41,391 nucleotides of DNA from NCBI GenBank assembly GCA_027858735.1, contig JAQICC010000140.1, forward strand, positions 1 to 41,391. Direction: 5' to 3'. The notes below the pieces were generated by a model. It was not told where the DNA came from, did no database searches, and saw only the letters and a list, made by a program, of their open reading frames with translations. Shown here piece after piece: positions 32,542-41,390 of the stretch (position 1 is its first letter; every line of letters starts with the position of its first letter). The position numbers and the translations under genes were made by a program. Origin of the DNA: Salinivirgaceae bacterium (lineage in GTDB: Bacteria; Bacteroidota; Bacteroidia; Bacteroidales; SZUA-534).

Positions 32542-32978
32542 CGTATATTAATATATATTCATTATTAAACGACTAAAATTGGTTCACTGATTAAACTTAT
32601 TTGTATGATTATTTTATGATATTGATAATCAGTTTACTATTTGAATGTTTTAATATTAGAGCACTCTAATTTGAGGAGCTCATGAAAATACATTCAAAAC
32701 TAAGGCTTCTGACCATCCCATTTTTTAATCGGACAGTAGTGATAAATAATATAAACGAGGGTCTTTGAATTATTCAAAGGCCTTTTTTTGTGGTTTTATC
32801 CGATCTTATTGGATACAAAGTACGGCAAGTTTCAATATTATAGTTAAAAAATCAAGTTGGTTGTTAAAAAACGCACGAAGAATTGATAAAAATATTTATT
32901 TCAGCTATACACCCCCTAAAAAAACATGGGTCATATAGAAAAGATATAAAATTAGCGTATAAATATACTTTCGATTTT
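32542..32978. other. Intergenic region between the two glutamine synthetase genes
   Basis: The full gap is 511 bp. It contains the GSIII terminator at 32759-32790 and, at its right end, the GSII promoter. No ORF with any family resemblance is present, and the rest is AT-rich with no structure I can name. A regulatory RNA cannot be excluded. Confidence 0.4.
32759..32790 (+). terminator. Terminator downstream of glnN
   Basis: ggtctttgaa (32760-32769) pairs with ttcaaaggcc (32773-32782; one G-T pair), followed by TTTTTTT. It lies 218 bp after the glnN stop, leaving a long 3' untranslated region or a separate small transcript ending here. Confidence 0.7.
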
Positions 32979-33008
32979 TTTGTAATAAGTTTTAAATAGT
33001 TATCTTTG
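32979..33008 (+). promoter_or_regulatory. Promoter of the GSII gene
   Basis: TTTG (32979-32982), 18 bp, TATCTTTG (33001-33008). The predicted start is near 33014, a leader of about 39 nt. A second -7-like TAATTTTG (33043-33050) lies 2 nt before the ATG, echoing the glnN promoter layout. Confidence 0.5.
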
Positions 33009-33052
33009 AGCCCGAAATAGTAAACAAATGTAACATTATTAATAATTTTGCT

Positions 33053-34072
33053 ATGAAATCTAAATTAGAGTACATCTGGCTTGATGGGAATAAGCCAACG
33101 CAAACCCAACGTAGTAAAACCTTAGTTGTAGACAATTTTAGTGGTAAATTAGAAGATTGTCCAATGTGGTCATTCGATGGTTCTTCTACAAAACAGGCTG
33201 ATGGTGGGTCTTCAGACCTACTTCTTAAACCAGTACGTGTTTGTCTTGATCCAACAAGAAAAAATGGTTATTTAGTAATGACCGAAGTTCTAAATGCTGA
33301 TGGAACTCCTCACTCTACAAATGCTAGAGCTACCATTGATGATGATGACGATGATTTTTGGTTCGGTTTTGAACAAGAGTATGTTCTTTGGGATATTAAG
33401 AAACATACACCTCTTGGCTTCCCGGCTGCAGGATATTATCCTCCTCCACAAGGACCTTTCTATTGTTCAGTAGGTGCTGAATTTGCAGTAGGCCGTGATA
33501 TTGTTGAAGAACATGCAGATGCGTGTATTGCTGCAGGTCTTAACTTTGAAGGTATCAATGCTGAGGTTATGAAAGGACAGTGGGAGTATCAAATTTTTGC
33601 TAAAGGAGCAAAAGAAGCCGGTGACCAAACTTGGATGGCTCGTTACCTAATGGAGAAAATTGGTGAAAAGCATGGTGTTCGCATCAACCTACACCCAAAA
33701 CCGGTACAAGGTGACTGGAACGGTTCCGGTATGCATGCAAACTTCTCAAATGGTTTAATGAGAACTAGTGGTGACCAAAAAGTATTTACTGCTATTTGTG
33801 AGTCTTTTGGTAGATCTCCTGAAGTTGTCAAAGAGCACATTGATGTGTACGGTGTAGACAATGAACAACGTTTAACAGGGAAGCATGAAACTGCAAAAAT
33901 TACAGATTTTTCTTACGGAGTTTCTGACCGTGGTTCTTCAATCCGTATTCCAATTGGAACTGTTGAAAACGGATGGAAAGGTCGTTTAGAAGATCGTCGT
34001 CCTGCCTCAAATGCAGATCCATATAAAGTAGCTGCTGTCGTTATTAAGTCAACAAAAGCTGCTAAATTGTAA
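33053..34072 (+). CDS. Type II (eukaryotic-type) glutamine synthetase
   Basis: A 339-residue glutamine synthetase of the GSII family. The N-terminal beta-grasp domain contains SFDGSSTKQADGGSSDLLLKP. The catalytic domain has WFGFEQEYVLWD, AEFAVGRDIVEEHADACIAAGL, GQWEYQI, HPKPVQGDWNGSGMHANFS and RGSSIRIPIGT. Length fits the short bacterial/eukaryotic GSII. Having GSIII and GSII side by side gives the organism two unrelated routes to glutamine. The first 15 nt (atgaaatctaaatta) are identical to the in-frame start upstream of glnN. Confidence 0.93.
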   Translation: MKSKLEYIWLDGNKPTQTQRSKTLVVDNFSGKLEDCPMWSFDGSSTKQADGGSSDLLLKPVRVCLDPTRKNGYLVMTEVLNADGTPHSTNARATIDDDDDDFWFGFEQEYVLWDIKKHTPLGFPAAGYYPPPQGPFYCSVGAEFAVGRDIVEEHADACIAAGLNFEGINAEVMKGQWEYQIFAKGAKEAGDQTWMARYLMEKIGEKHGVRINLHPKPVQGDWNGSGMHANFSNGLMRTSGDQKVFTAICESFGRSPEVVKEHIDVYGVDNEQRLTGKHETAKITDFSYGVSDRGSSIRIPIGTVENGWKGRLEDRRPASNADPYKVAAVVIKSTKAAKL

Positions 34073-34095
34073 GCAAAAAACAATTGACATTATAT

Positions 34096-34127
34096 AAATG
34101 GGATTCTTCGGGATCCCATTTTTTTCG
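34096..34127. terminator. Bidirectional terminator between GSII gene and ispH
   Basis: aaatgggat (34096-34104) pairs with atcccattt (34113-34121) around ttcttcgg, with T-rich sequence to the right and A-rich sequence to the left. Confidence 0.8.
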
Positions 34128-34148
34128 TTTGTGAAAATTTCCGGAATG

Positions 34149-35057
34149 TTAAGATAGCTTTAGTTGTTCAATAGCTTTTGCAACATCTTCCATTAACCAT
34201 TGAGGAGTTGAAGTAGCTCCGCAAATTCCTATTGATGTTGCATTTTTTAATGTAGCGGCATTAATATCGGATGGGGAAACAATAAAGAAACTATTTTCGT
34301 TTGCCCTTTTACATTCTTGGTATAAAACTTTTGAGTTCGAACTTTTTAAATCTCCAACAAAAAAAACAGCATCAAATTTTTTTGAAAACTCTTTTAGATG
34401 CGTTTGTCTATTTGAAACCTGTCGGCAAATGGTGTCATTTGCTTTAAATGAATTTTTAGCCTGTATTTCAATTCGTTTCTTTATATTTTGAAATTCGGCA
34501 AGCGATTTTGTGGTTTGTGAGAATAGCTCAATAGGTTTTGAAAAATCAAGTTTTTTTAAATCGTTTTCGGTTTCAATAAGTATGGCATTATTATCGGTTT
34601 GTCCTATAAGGCCAATGACTTCAGCATGGTTTTTCTTTCCCAATAGTGCAATTTGACCATCATTTTTCTTCGAATTTATATAGGCTGCTTTTATTCGTTG
34701 CTGAATTTTTAAAACAACAGGGCAGGTAGCATCAATTAATTTATTGTCCGATTGTTTTAATATATCGTAGCTTTCAGGAGGTTCGCCATGTGCTCTAAAA
34801 AGAATATTTTTGTTTGCTAAGTTTTTAACTTGTGCAATATTTATTATTTCGAGGCCTTTTTCAGACAACCTTGAAACCTCTTGTGAATTATGAACTATAG
34901 AACCAATGCAGTAGAGTTTTTCATCAGTACTTAGGTTTTCTTCTGCTTTTTTAATAGCATTAACAACACCAAAACAAAATCCTGATTGATTGTTTATTTC
35001 AATGCTAAATTCGGGGTGGTGAATGAGGTTTCTGCTATTTAAATTTTGAGTTGACAA
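34149..35057 (-). CDS. ispH: 4-hydroxy-3-methylbut-2-enyl diphosphate reductase
   Basis: A 302-residue [4Fe-4S] enzyme giving IPP and DMAPP, the last step of the MEP pathway. The cluster cysteines are in SGFCFGVVNAI (Cys28), IDATCPVVLKIQ and GICGATSTPQWLMED. LFRAHGEPPESYDIL holds the conserved His, and the TxKxLAEFQ-like TTKSLAEFQ is present. Its start overlaps the end of cmk by 23 bp, so the two are translationally coupled. With the polyprenyl synthase at 761 it accounts for part of isoprenoid synthesis in this window. Confidence 0.94.
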   Translation of the reverse strand: MSTQNLNSRNLIHHPEFSIEINNQSGFCFGVVNAIKKAEENLSTDEKLYCIGSIVHNSQEVSRLSEKGLEIINIAQVKNLANKNILFRAHGEPPESYDILKQSDNKLIDATCPVVLKIQQRIKAAYINSKKNDGQIALLGKKNHAEVIGLIGQTDNNAILIETENDLKKLDFSKPIELFSQTTKSLAEFQNIKKRIEIQAKNSFKANDTICRQVSNRQTHLKEFSKKFDAVFFVGDLKSSNSKVLYQECKRANENSFFIVSPSDINAATLKNATSIGICGATSTPQWLMEDVAKAIEQLKLS

Positions 35058-35733
35058 GATCCAATATTTTATTTAATTGCTCTTCGCGAGAAAGAAAACT
35101 GTTGTCTATTAAAACAGCATCATGTGCTTGTTTTAATGGCGAAATTTCTCGTGTTTGGTCAATGTAATCTCTTTTTTCAATGTTCTTAATAATATCCTCC
35201 AAGGTTACTGAACTTCCCTTGGTATTTAATTCTTTAAATCGGCGTTGGGCACGCACTTCAGATGATGCAGTCATAAATATTTTTAATTCAGCATCCGGAA
35301 AAACAACTGTTCCAATGTCTCTGCCATCCATTACAATGCCTCCATTGAAACCCATTTCTTGTTGCATTTGAACCAGTTTTTCACGCACAAATCCAATTTG
35401 ACTAACGATGCTAACACGCTCGGAAACTTCAATATCACGAATCTCATCTTCAACCAATTCGTTATTTAGCCAAGTTAAGTATTGTTGCTTTTCGGTATCA
35501 AACGAAAAATGAATTTTTACGCTATTAAGCAATGATTCGAACTCTTGTTCAAAAACTTTGTCTTCGTCCATTAATTCTTTCTTCATACAAAAGAGGGTTA
35601 CAGCACGATACATTGCTCCACTATCAATATAAGTATAGCTTAATAATTTTGCCAGGCTCTTTGCTACGGTGCTTTTTCCACACGATGAATGCCCATCAAT
35701 AGCAATGGTTATTTTTTTTTCTGAAGTTGTCAT
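35035..35733 (-). CDS. cmk: Cytidylate kinase
   Basis: A 232-residue (d)CMP kinase. The P-loop is IDGHSSCGKSTVAKSLAKLL, YIDSGAMYRAVTLF is the CMP-binding region, and VMDGRDIGTVVFPDAELKIFMTAS is the conserved DGRDIGTVVFPxAxxKIFxTA core. RRFKELNTKG and RDYIDQTREISPL form the LID. The coding end overlaps ispH. The order porQ-cmk-ispH is, from memory, conserved in other Bacteroidota such as Porphyromonas. A TAACTTTG box (35753-35760, minus strand) lies just upstream, so it may have its own promoter despite the nearby porQ. Confidence 0.95.
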   Translation of the reverse strand: MTTSEKKITIAIDGHSSCGKSTVAKSLAKLLSYTYIDSGAMYRAVTLFCMKKELMDEDKVFEQEFESLLNSVKIHFSFDTEKQQYLTWLNNELVEDEIRDIEVSERVSIVSQIGFVREKLVQMQQEMGFNGGIVMDGRDIGTVVFPDAELKIFMTASSEVRAQRRFKELNTKGSSVTLEDIIKNIEKRDYIDQTREISPLKQAHDAVLIDNSFLSREEQLNKILDLVNSKFK

Positions 35734-35882
35734 TTGTTCCTTTTTCTGGCCACAAAGTTAAAAATAATACCATGTGGAGTATCAGAAAAAGAGAATAAGT
35801 GAATAATTTAGTATTGATTTTGTTTTTACACATTTGTAGCAGGTTGTAACTGCTATTTATCCAGATGTTTAGCTATGTAATT

Positions 35883-36911
35883 CTAATTGAAAAAATCATT
35901 TATATTAGTTGTAATAGCCATATGATTGGATACAGAAGAAGGATGGTATTTAACATTTGCATAACTGAAATGCAATCTTTTGATTTTAAATCCAAATCCC
36001 CATGAAAAACCTGTCATGCCCGGTTTTTCCTCTAAGGCTAATTCTTTACGTCGCATGAAATTATAGCCACCACGAATAAAAAACGTTTTGGTTGGAGTAA
36101 ATTCAACACCAAAAATCATATGATTCATTACATCCTGAAGAATGGTTGCATCTTTTTCTACTTCATTATCTATTTCCATATTTCCGGGTTCAACCCAGTT
36201 GGTTTGAGTATATGAAAGTTTTGGCTTCTGTAAGTTATGTGCTACTATTGAAAATCGGAAAGGAGCATGCTCTAGTTTTGTTGCAATTCCGGCTTGAATA
36301 TCAAAAGGCAAGGGCGCAGTTTCATCAATATAAGAAGTTATTTGAGCACCCATATTTTTGAATAGAAGCGATGCTGTGAATAAGCGGTTTTCTGAGGTAT
36401 AAGCTCCTCCAACATCCATAGCTAATCCAAACGAGTTATATTGGGCTAATTGTGAATATATGGGTTTAAAAGTAGCTCCAATTGTGAAAGAGCTATCCAA
36501 AGCCTTGGCATACGAAAGATTCAAAGCAAATTCTGAAGTGCTAAAATTCCCATATTTATAACCGTATTCATCTGCTTCAATAAAGGTGCCTCCATTAAAA
36601 TATTGAATTCCTAACCCAATTGTACCTATTTTATCATAATGTTTTGAATACGATGTATATCCGAAATTTATATCTGATATATAATTAATGTATTCAACGG
36701 CAAGTTTTCCGTCGGTAGCAGATGAAAATAGGGCGGGATTTTCATTTGCAAGACTTATGTCACCATCGTTTATTGCCATTGCTGATCCTCCTAAGGCTGC
36801 TGATCTTGGCGATACAGGAATGGATAAAAAATCGTAAACATTGTTGCCTCCAATTTGCGTGAATCCTACCAAAGGAAGAAATATACTTAGAATTATGCTT
36901 GTTGTTTTCAA
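35883..36911 (-). CDS. porQ: Type IX secretion system protein PorQ
   Basis: A 342-residue outer-membrane beta-barrel-type protein with a signal peptide (1-18). GGNNVYDFLSIPVSPRSAALGG and GDISLANENPALFS are the PorQ/PorV-like FadL-type openings, and the rest is alternating beta strands ending KIKRLHFSYANVKYHP. PorQ is an accessory component of the type IX secretion system. No other Por gene is in the window, as is usual since por genes are dispersed. The neighbouring cmk and ispH match its context in other Bacteroidota. Confidence 0.88.
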   Translation of the reverse strand: MKTTSIILSIFLPLVGFTQIGGNNVYDFLSIPVSPRSAALGGSAMAINDGDISLANENPALFSSATDGKLAVEYINYISDINFGYTSYSKHYDKIGTIGLGIQYFNGGTFIEADEYGYKYGNFSTSEFALNLSYAKALDSSFTIGATFKPIYSQLAQYNSFGLAMDVGGAYTSENRLFTASLLFKNMGAQITSYIDETAPLPFDIQAGIATKLEHAPFRFSIVAHNLQKPKLSYTQTNWVEPGNMEIDNEVEKDATILQDVMNHMIFGVEFTPTKTFFIRGGYNFMRRKELALEEKPGMTGFSWGFGFKIKRLHFSYANVKYHPSSVSNHMAITTNINDFFN

Positions 36912-37028
36912 CTTTATAAAGATTAGTTTAATTAATGAATAAACGGAAACAAATAAAAATTAGTATGTGTTAAGTAATACTAGAATAAAAATTGTATGGT
37001 TTGTTTATCGTGTGCACAAATATTGATG

Positions 37029-39104
37029 TTATACAATGTATTTGTAATCGGACGGAATTGTTATTTCTACGGAGCCTCCTTTAGGATTTTCACTAGTACC
37101 AAGGTCTCTGTATTTTATTGCAATTTTGTATATATTATGTTGGTTGAAATAAGAAACTATTCGGGCCATCATTTGCATATTTTTGGTGTGCGAATCCATC
37201 GATCCTTCTAAGTTGCGATATAATCCAGTGTCCGATATCATTATGAATATTCCTTTCCCATTAACATGATCAATTGTAATTTCAATTCGCCCACCTGTAT
37301 TTTTAGGCAAAACACTTTTTTTTAAAGCACTTTCAATAAAACTAAATAATATGAGCTTAGGAACTTTTTGACCTTTTATTACTCCGGGTCCAACAATAAA
37401 ATCGTAGTCGAATTTTTCTTTAAACCGAAACTTTTCGAGGTTTAAATAATTTTTCACATAGTCAATTTCTTCTTCAAGAGAACGTGAAAAATCATCAAGT
37501 GTAATGATCGATTCGCGTAAGAATTTTGCAAAAAGACCAAGGTTTGAGTAGGCTACTTTGCGTTCGTCTTTGTTAATAGAGAAACTTATTGAGTTTAAAG
37601 CATTAAACAAAAAGTGCGGATCAAGTTGATTGCGAATTAACTCCATTTGCATTTGATAAAACTTTTCATTGTCGTCTTTAATTTGGTCAACTTGATTATA
37701 ATGAATTTTTCTAATAATAAAATACACGAAGTAAAAGCTTAAAACAGAGGCTATGTAAACTAAATACTGTAACCAGTAGTACTTGTTTTTTGAATAGCTA
37801 ATTAAGTATTGTTGGTTATGGTTTTGTAATGAAAGCATATGACCAGAATCTTGGTTTTGTTTTACCGAGAAGCTAACTTTTTGCACGTTTAAACCTGGGA
37901 TTTCTATTTTAACAGGATTCGAGAAATTATTGCTGTAAATGGTTAATCGATTATTTTCAACAATAATAGGCTCTTCATGTCCATCATTATCAATGTCTAA
38001 AAATGCCACCTGATTTATGGGAGCATGCATGCGCACCTTATTCTTAAGCGTTAAGTCTGGACTGAATTGAGAAATTTCGCCATTTTTTTTAAATAGTAAT
38101 ATTTGATCCCAAAGTGCCCTTTTGGGGTCAAATATGAACCCTCCAGGAGACATTTTTTGTTGTTGAATGATGTCACTATTTCTATTCATGATTGTTAATT
38201 GAGAATGCCCTTCTTTTTTTAAGGGCCAACTTAAAACGCCAATAAAATTTTCTGGTTCCGATTCTACTGGAAATGTAGCAGTTACCGACATTCTATTTTC
38301 AAATAGAGCAGGAACCATATAATAACTTAAATCGTTCTGCAACACAACAGAAGTAGAATATTGTGCTTGTTCTCGAGGTGATGCCCACGCCTGATTTGTG
38401 CTATTTAAGGTTGCCAAAAATATCTCAGGGAACTGATCCTTGTCAAAATCATAAATTATCGGGCTTCCAACCAACTGCAGTCCAAGTTCAGGTGATTTAA
38501 GAAGTGTATCGTTAGCAATATCGTAGGCAAATACACAACGAGGCGTCTCTGAAAATCTACTATTAACAGAGAAAATAACCTCGCCAAATCCGTCATTATT
38601 CAAGTCAGCTACTCCACCTGAATGAATAAATATATAACTAAAGTTTGTGTTGATACCAAATTCGTGAATGATTAGTTTCTCGGGCAGAAACTGATTACTT
38701 GATCCTGGAATAAGTCCATATAGACATAAGCAATTTCGATAAAATGAGAATGTATATATTTCATTAATACTATCTTTATTATAATCTCCCGATATAAAAT
38801 CGAAATTTTCAGCTACTTCCCCTTCCAAATACCAAACGTTTTGATACTCCCCTGAGCTTGAATACTGGTTTATTACAGGTTGTCTATTGTCGGATAAATG
38901 ATAGTATATAAATTCTTCAGAATTTTGGTCGTTATCAACATCAATATATGCAATTTTTTGTCCATCGGCTAAAGTTTCGAAAGTACCATTAAAAACTTTT
39001 GCTCTATATTTTTCCAGCTGTTTGGGTTGAATAAAATAACCAACTGCAAGGCCAAGCATTGCAACACCAATTCTAATAAACCATTTGTTTGAGATTGATA
39101 GCAT
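37029..39104 (-). CDS. Orphan FG-GAP/VCBS-repeat histidine kinase with degenerate ATPase domain
   Basis: A 691-residue protein with an N-terminal TM helix (about 8-25), a large extracytoplasmic part, a second TM helix (about 445-465), and a LytS-like kinase region. The outside part has at least five Asp-rich FG-GAP-type calcium loops: DVDNDQNSE (55), DYNKDSINE (107), DLNNDGFGE (167), DFDKDQFPE (219) and DIDNDGHEE (370), suggesting a seven-bladed propeller. The phospho-acceptor motif QLDPHFLFNALNS (His497) is intact. In the ATP domain, however, the N-box reads FSFIESALKKS (Ser592 instead of Asn), DTGLY replaces DNGxG, and no GxGL is seen. So kinase activity is doubtful. No response regulator is adjacent. 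Confidence 0.85.
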   Translation of the reverse strand: MLSISNKWFIRIGVAMLGLAVGYFIQPKQLEKYRAKVFNGTFETLADGQKIAYIDVDNDQNSEEFIYYHLSDNRQPVINQYSSSGEYQNVWYLEGEVAENFDFISGDYNKDSINEIYTFSFYRNCLCLYGLIPGSSNQFLPEKLIIHEFGINTNFSYIFIHSGGVADLNNDGFGEVIFSVNSRFSETPRCVFAYDIANDTLLKSPELGLQLVGSPIIYDFDKDQFPEIFLATLNSTNQAWASPREQAQYSTSVVLQNDLSYYMVPALFENRMSVTATFPVESEPENFIGVLSWPLKKEGHSQLTIMNRNSDIIQQQKMSPGGFIFDPKRALWDQILLFKKNGEISQFSPDLTLKNKVRMHAPINQVAFLDIDNDGHEEPIIVENNRLTIYSNNFSNPVKIEIPGLNVQKVSFSVKQNQDSGHMLSLQNHNQQYLISYSKNKYYWLQYLVYIASVLSFYFVYFIIRKIHYNQVDQIKDDNEKFYQMQMELIRNQLDPHFLFNALNSISFSINKDERKVAYSNLGLFAKFLRESIITLDDFSRSLEEEIDYVKNYLNLEKFRFKEKFDYDFIVGPGVIKGQKVPKLILFSFIESALKKSVLPKNTGGRIEITIDHVNGKGIFIMISDTGLYRNLEGSMDSHTKNMQMMARIVSYFNQHNIYKIAIKYRDLGTSENPKGGSVEITIPSDYKYIV

Positions 39105-39127
39105 TAATCATCACTATATTTGATTAC

Positions 39128-39159
39128 CAAACCTACATGAAATTTGCATTATTCACAAA
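39128..39159 (-). promoter_or_regulatory. Consensus promoter of the FG-GAP kinase gene
   Basis: Minus strand: TTTG (39156-39159), 20 bp, TAGGTTTG (39128-39135), a full consensus match. The predicted transcript begins near 39122, about 17 nt before the ATG. Confidence 0.65.
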
Positions 39160-39224
39160 TGCCCAATAGCAATTGTATTTATTTTTTAATGCATAAACTA
39201 TCTCTTTTTTAAAATGTTATAATT

Positions 39225-39232
39225 TATATTTG
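39225..39232 (+). promoter_or_regulatory. -7 box of the CYTH gene
   Basis: TATATTTG fits TAnnTTTG; a T-rich run upstream (39205-39210) is the only -33 candidate, with a short spacer. Predicted leader is about 45 nt. Confidence 0.4.
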
Positions 39233-39282
39233 TAAGCATGTTTTACAGTGCAAGTGAGCTTTAAATAGTAATATAAATTAAT

Positions 39283-39783
39283 ATGAATATTGAAATTGAA
39301 AGAAAGTTTTTAGTTACGGGAGCTTATAAACATTTGGTGGTTAAAAAATTTGAAATTAAGCAGGGCTATATTTCCACTGACAAAGAACGGGTTGTTCGCA
39401 TACGGCTAAAAAATAAAATGGGTTTTATTACGATTAAAGGGTTAAGCGATAATTCAGGTATGGCAAGAATGGAATGGGAAAAGGAAATACCCTATAATGA
39501 AGCTTTAGGTTTGCTGGAATTATGTCATAAACCAATAATTGAGAAGGTTAGATATATTGTGGAGCATGGCAAACATATTGTTGAAGTTGATGAGTTTTTT
39601 GGAGAAAATACAGGTTTAACTCTAGCAGAAATTGAACTTTCTGATATGAATGAAAAAATTGTTTTGCCACAATGGTTAGGTAAAGAGGTCACTAATGATT
39701 CTAGATATTACAATTCAAATATTTCGAAGCATCCTTATACTGATTGGGCTAACGAGGAAATAGAAAATATTCCATTAAATTGA
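39283..39783 (+). CDS. CYTH domain protein (triphosphate tunnel metalloenzyme)
   Basis: A 166-residue protein with the CYTH signature: the N-terminal EIERKFLV (ExExK metal site), RVVRIRLKNKMGFITIKG, RMEWEKEIP, EKVRYIVEHGKHIVEVDEFFG and LTLAEIELSD, so all eight strands of the tunnel are present. Most bacterial single-domain members hydrolyse inorganic triphosphate or nucleoside triphosphates; class IV adenylate cyclases share the fold. The compact size favours a triphosphatase but the substrate is not proven. It is followed by the M16 protease after 67 bp on the same strand, without obvious functional linkage. Confidence 0.9.
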   Translation: MNIEIERKFLVTGAYKHLVVKKFEIKQGYISTDKERVVRIRLKNKMGFITIKGLSDNSGMARMEWEKEIPYNEALGLLELCHKPIIEKVRYIVEHGKHIVEVDEFFGENTGLTLAEIELSDMNEKIVLPQWLGKEVTNDSRYYNSNISKHPYTDWANEEIENIPLN

Positions 39784-39850
39784 TGCTGTTTGTCTTCATA
39801 ATCAAACAAATACCAATAATTATGTTACTTTTACTGCCTTTTATTTGACG

Positions 39851-41080
39851 ATGGATATGCAGGGATACGAATATTTTGTTTTAAACAACGGAATAAGAAT
39901 TATACATAAGCAGGCTGAGGGTGAAGTTGCTCATTTAGGTGTTATTATAAATGCCGGATCGCGCGATGAGGAAGACTCGGAACACGGAATTGCTCATTTT
40001 ATTGAGCATGTAATTTTTAAAGGAACACAAAAACGAAAAGCGTATCACGTAATTAGTAGGCTTGAGGATGTTGGGGGCGAAATTGATGCATATACTACCA
40101 AGGAAGAAACGGCAATTTATGCGGGATTTCTAAAGGAATATTATAGCCGCACCTTAGAACTTTTTGCCGATATTATTTTTAACTCATCGTTTCCTGAAAA
40201 GGAGCTTGAGAAAGAGAAGGAGGTTATACTTGATGAAATAAATTCCTACAAAGACAGTCCGGCAGAATTAATTTTCGACGATTTCGAAGAACTCATATTT
40301 AAAGGGCATCCTATAGGAAGAAGTATTTTGGGTGAACCTAAGTCGCTAAAAAAATATAAGCGGAAGCATCTTCAGCATTTTCTTCAAAAGAATTATAATA
40401 CCAATCAAATGGTTATTTGCTCGGTTGGCGATGTGAAATTCTCGAAATTGTTAAAATGGGCCAAAAAATACTTCGAAGAATATGAGACCAATACGAGAAT
40501 TACTGAACGAAAGCCATTAAATGGATATGACGCTCAGATAATTGAACAATCAAAAGACACCTATCAAGCACATTGTATTTTAGGGAATCGTGCCTATGCC
40601 ATTACCGATAAAAAGCGTCTGCCTCTTGAACTGCTGAATAATATTTTGGGTGGCCCGGGTATGAATTCAAGGTTGAATATGGCATTACGTGAAAAGCATG
40701 GTTATACCTATAATATTGAATCGTTTTACAATCCTTATACCGATACCGGAATTTTTGGTATTTACTTCGGAACGGAGGTGGAGAAGGTGGAACGCAGCAT
40801 GAAAATAATTGAAAGGGAGATAAAAAAACTCAAAGAAAAACCATTAGGTATTTTGCAAATGGAACGGGCAAAAAAGCAACTAATTGTTCAAATGGCTATT
40901 GGTGCTGAAAATAAATCGAGTCTTATGCTTAATATTGGGCGAAGCTATTTGCTATTTGATACGGTTGATCCTTTGGAGAAAGTATATGAAAAAGTAAATT
41001 CAGTAAATGCCATGCAATTGCAAGAGGTTGCTAATGAGATTTTTGATTTCAAAAAATTATCCACATTACTTTATAAGTAG
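39851..41080 (+). CDS. M16 family zinc peptidase
   Basis: A 409-residue single M16 unit, like the processing peptidase beta subunit or the YmxG/PqqL group. The inverted zinc motif is HGIAHFIEHVIFKGT with His49, Glu52 and His53, and the distal Glu is in KEVILDEINSYKDSP. The second half has GGPGMNSRLNMALREKHGYTYNI, the conserved R/Y region of M16 partners. There is no signal peptide, so it is likely cytosolic. I start at the ATG at 39851, since the upstream TTG at 39845 adds only two residues; ATG 39857 is also possible. A TACTTTTA box precedes it at 39826-39833. Confidence 0.9.
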   Translation: MDMQGYEYFVLNNGIRIIHKQAEGEVAHLGVIINAGSRDEEDSEHGIAHFIEHVIFKGTQKRKAYHVISRLEDVGGEIDAYTTKEETAIYAGFLKEYYSRTLELFADIIFNSSFPEKELEKEKEVILDEINSYKDSPAELIFDDFEELIFKGHPIGRSILGEPKSLKKYKRKHLQHFLQKNYNTNQMVICSVGDVKFSKLLKWAKKYFEEYETNTRITERKPLNGYDAQIIEQSKDTYQAHCILGNRAYAITDKKRLPLELLNNILGGPGMNSRLNMALREKHGYTYNIESFYNPYTDTGIFGIYFGTEVEKVERSMKIIEREIKKLKEKPLGILQMERAKKQLIVQMAIGAENKSSLMLNIGRSYLLFDTVDPLEKVYEKVNSVNAMQLQEVANEIFDFKKLSTLLYK

Positions 41081-41280
41081 CTCGAACTTTGTTTTTTAAT
41101 TTGATCCTTTTTAAGAAATAATTACCTTCTCAATTCTGGAGTATTATTGAAAATTGGTGAGAAATATAAACGTGCAGGGAGTGCATATTTTATCGGAATA
41201 TTCGAAATTTAATCTAACCTGATTAATTCATGCGTTTAGTTTAGTGCAAATACAACTTGGAATACCTGCCAACGTAGTTC

Positions 41281-41390
41281 CCTACTTCAAAGGGATTGCA
41301 AGGAAGTAGATGTGCTGAAATAAATGCACTTTAGTAATACCTAAGTTGAGCGATTCGAACAAAGTGAAGAGGCGCTTTACTTAGGTATAA
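41281..41390. repeat. Hairpin-rich non-coding stretch at the right edge
   Basis: The 311 bp after the M16 gene hold no ORF with family resemblance. ctacttc (41282-41288) is inverted as gaagtag (41303-41309). tacctaagt (41338-41346) is inverted as acttaggta (41379-41387), and a few more bases pair inside. This may be a palindromic repeat or the edge of a mobile element continuing past the window. No terminator with a clear T-run was found for the M16 gene. Confidence 0.35.

Noticed and set aside
41338-41387. tRNA-like sequence (gattcgaac resembles a T-loop)
   Set aside because: The surrounding bases do not form a cloverleaf; the stem is a simple 9-bp inverted repeat.
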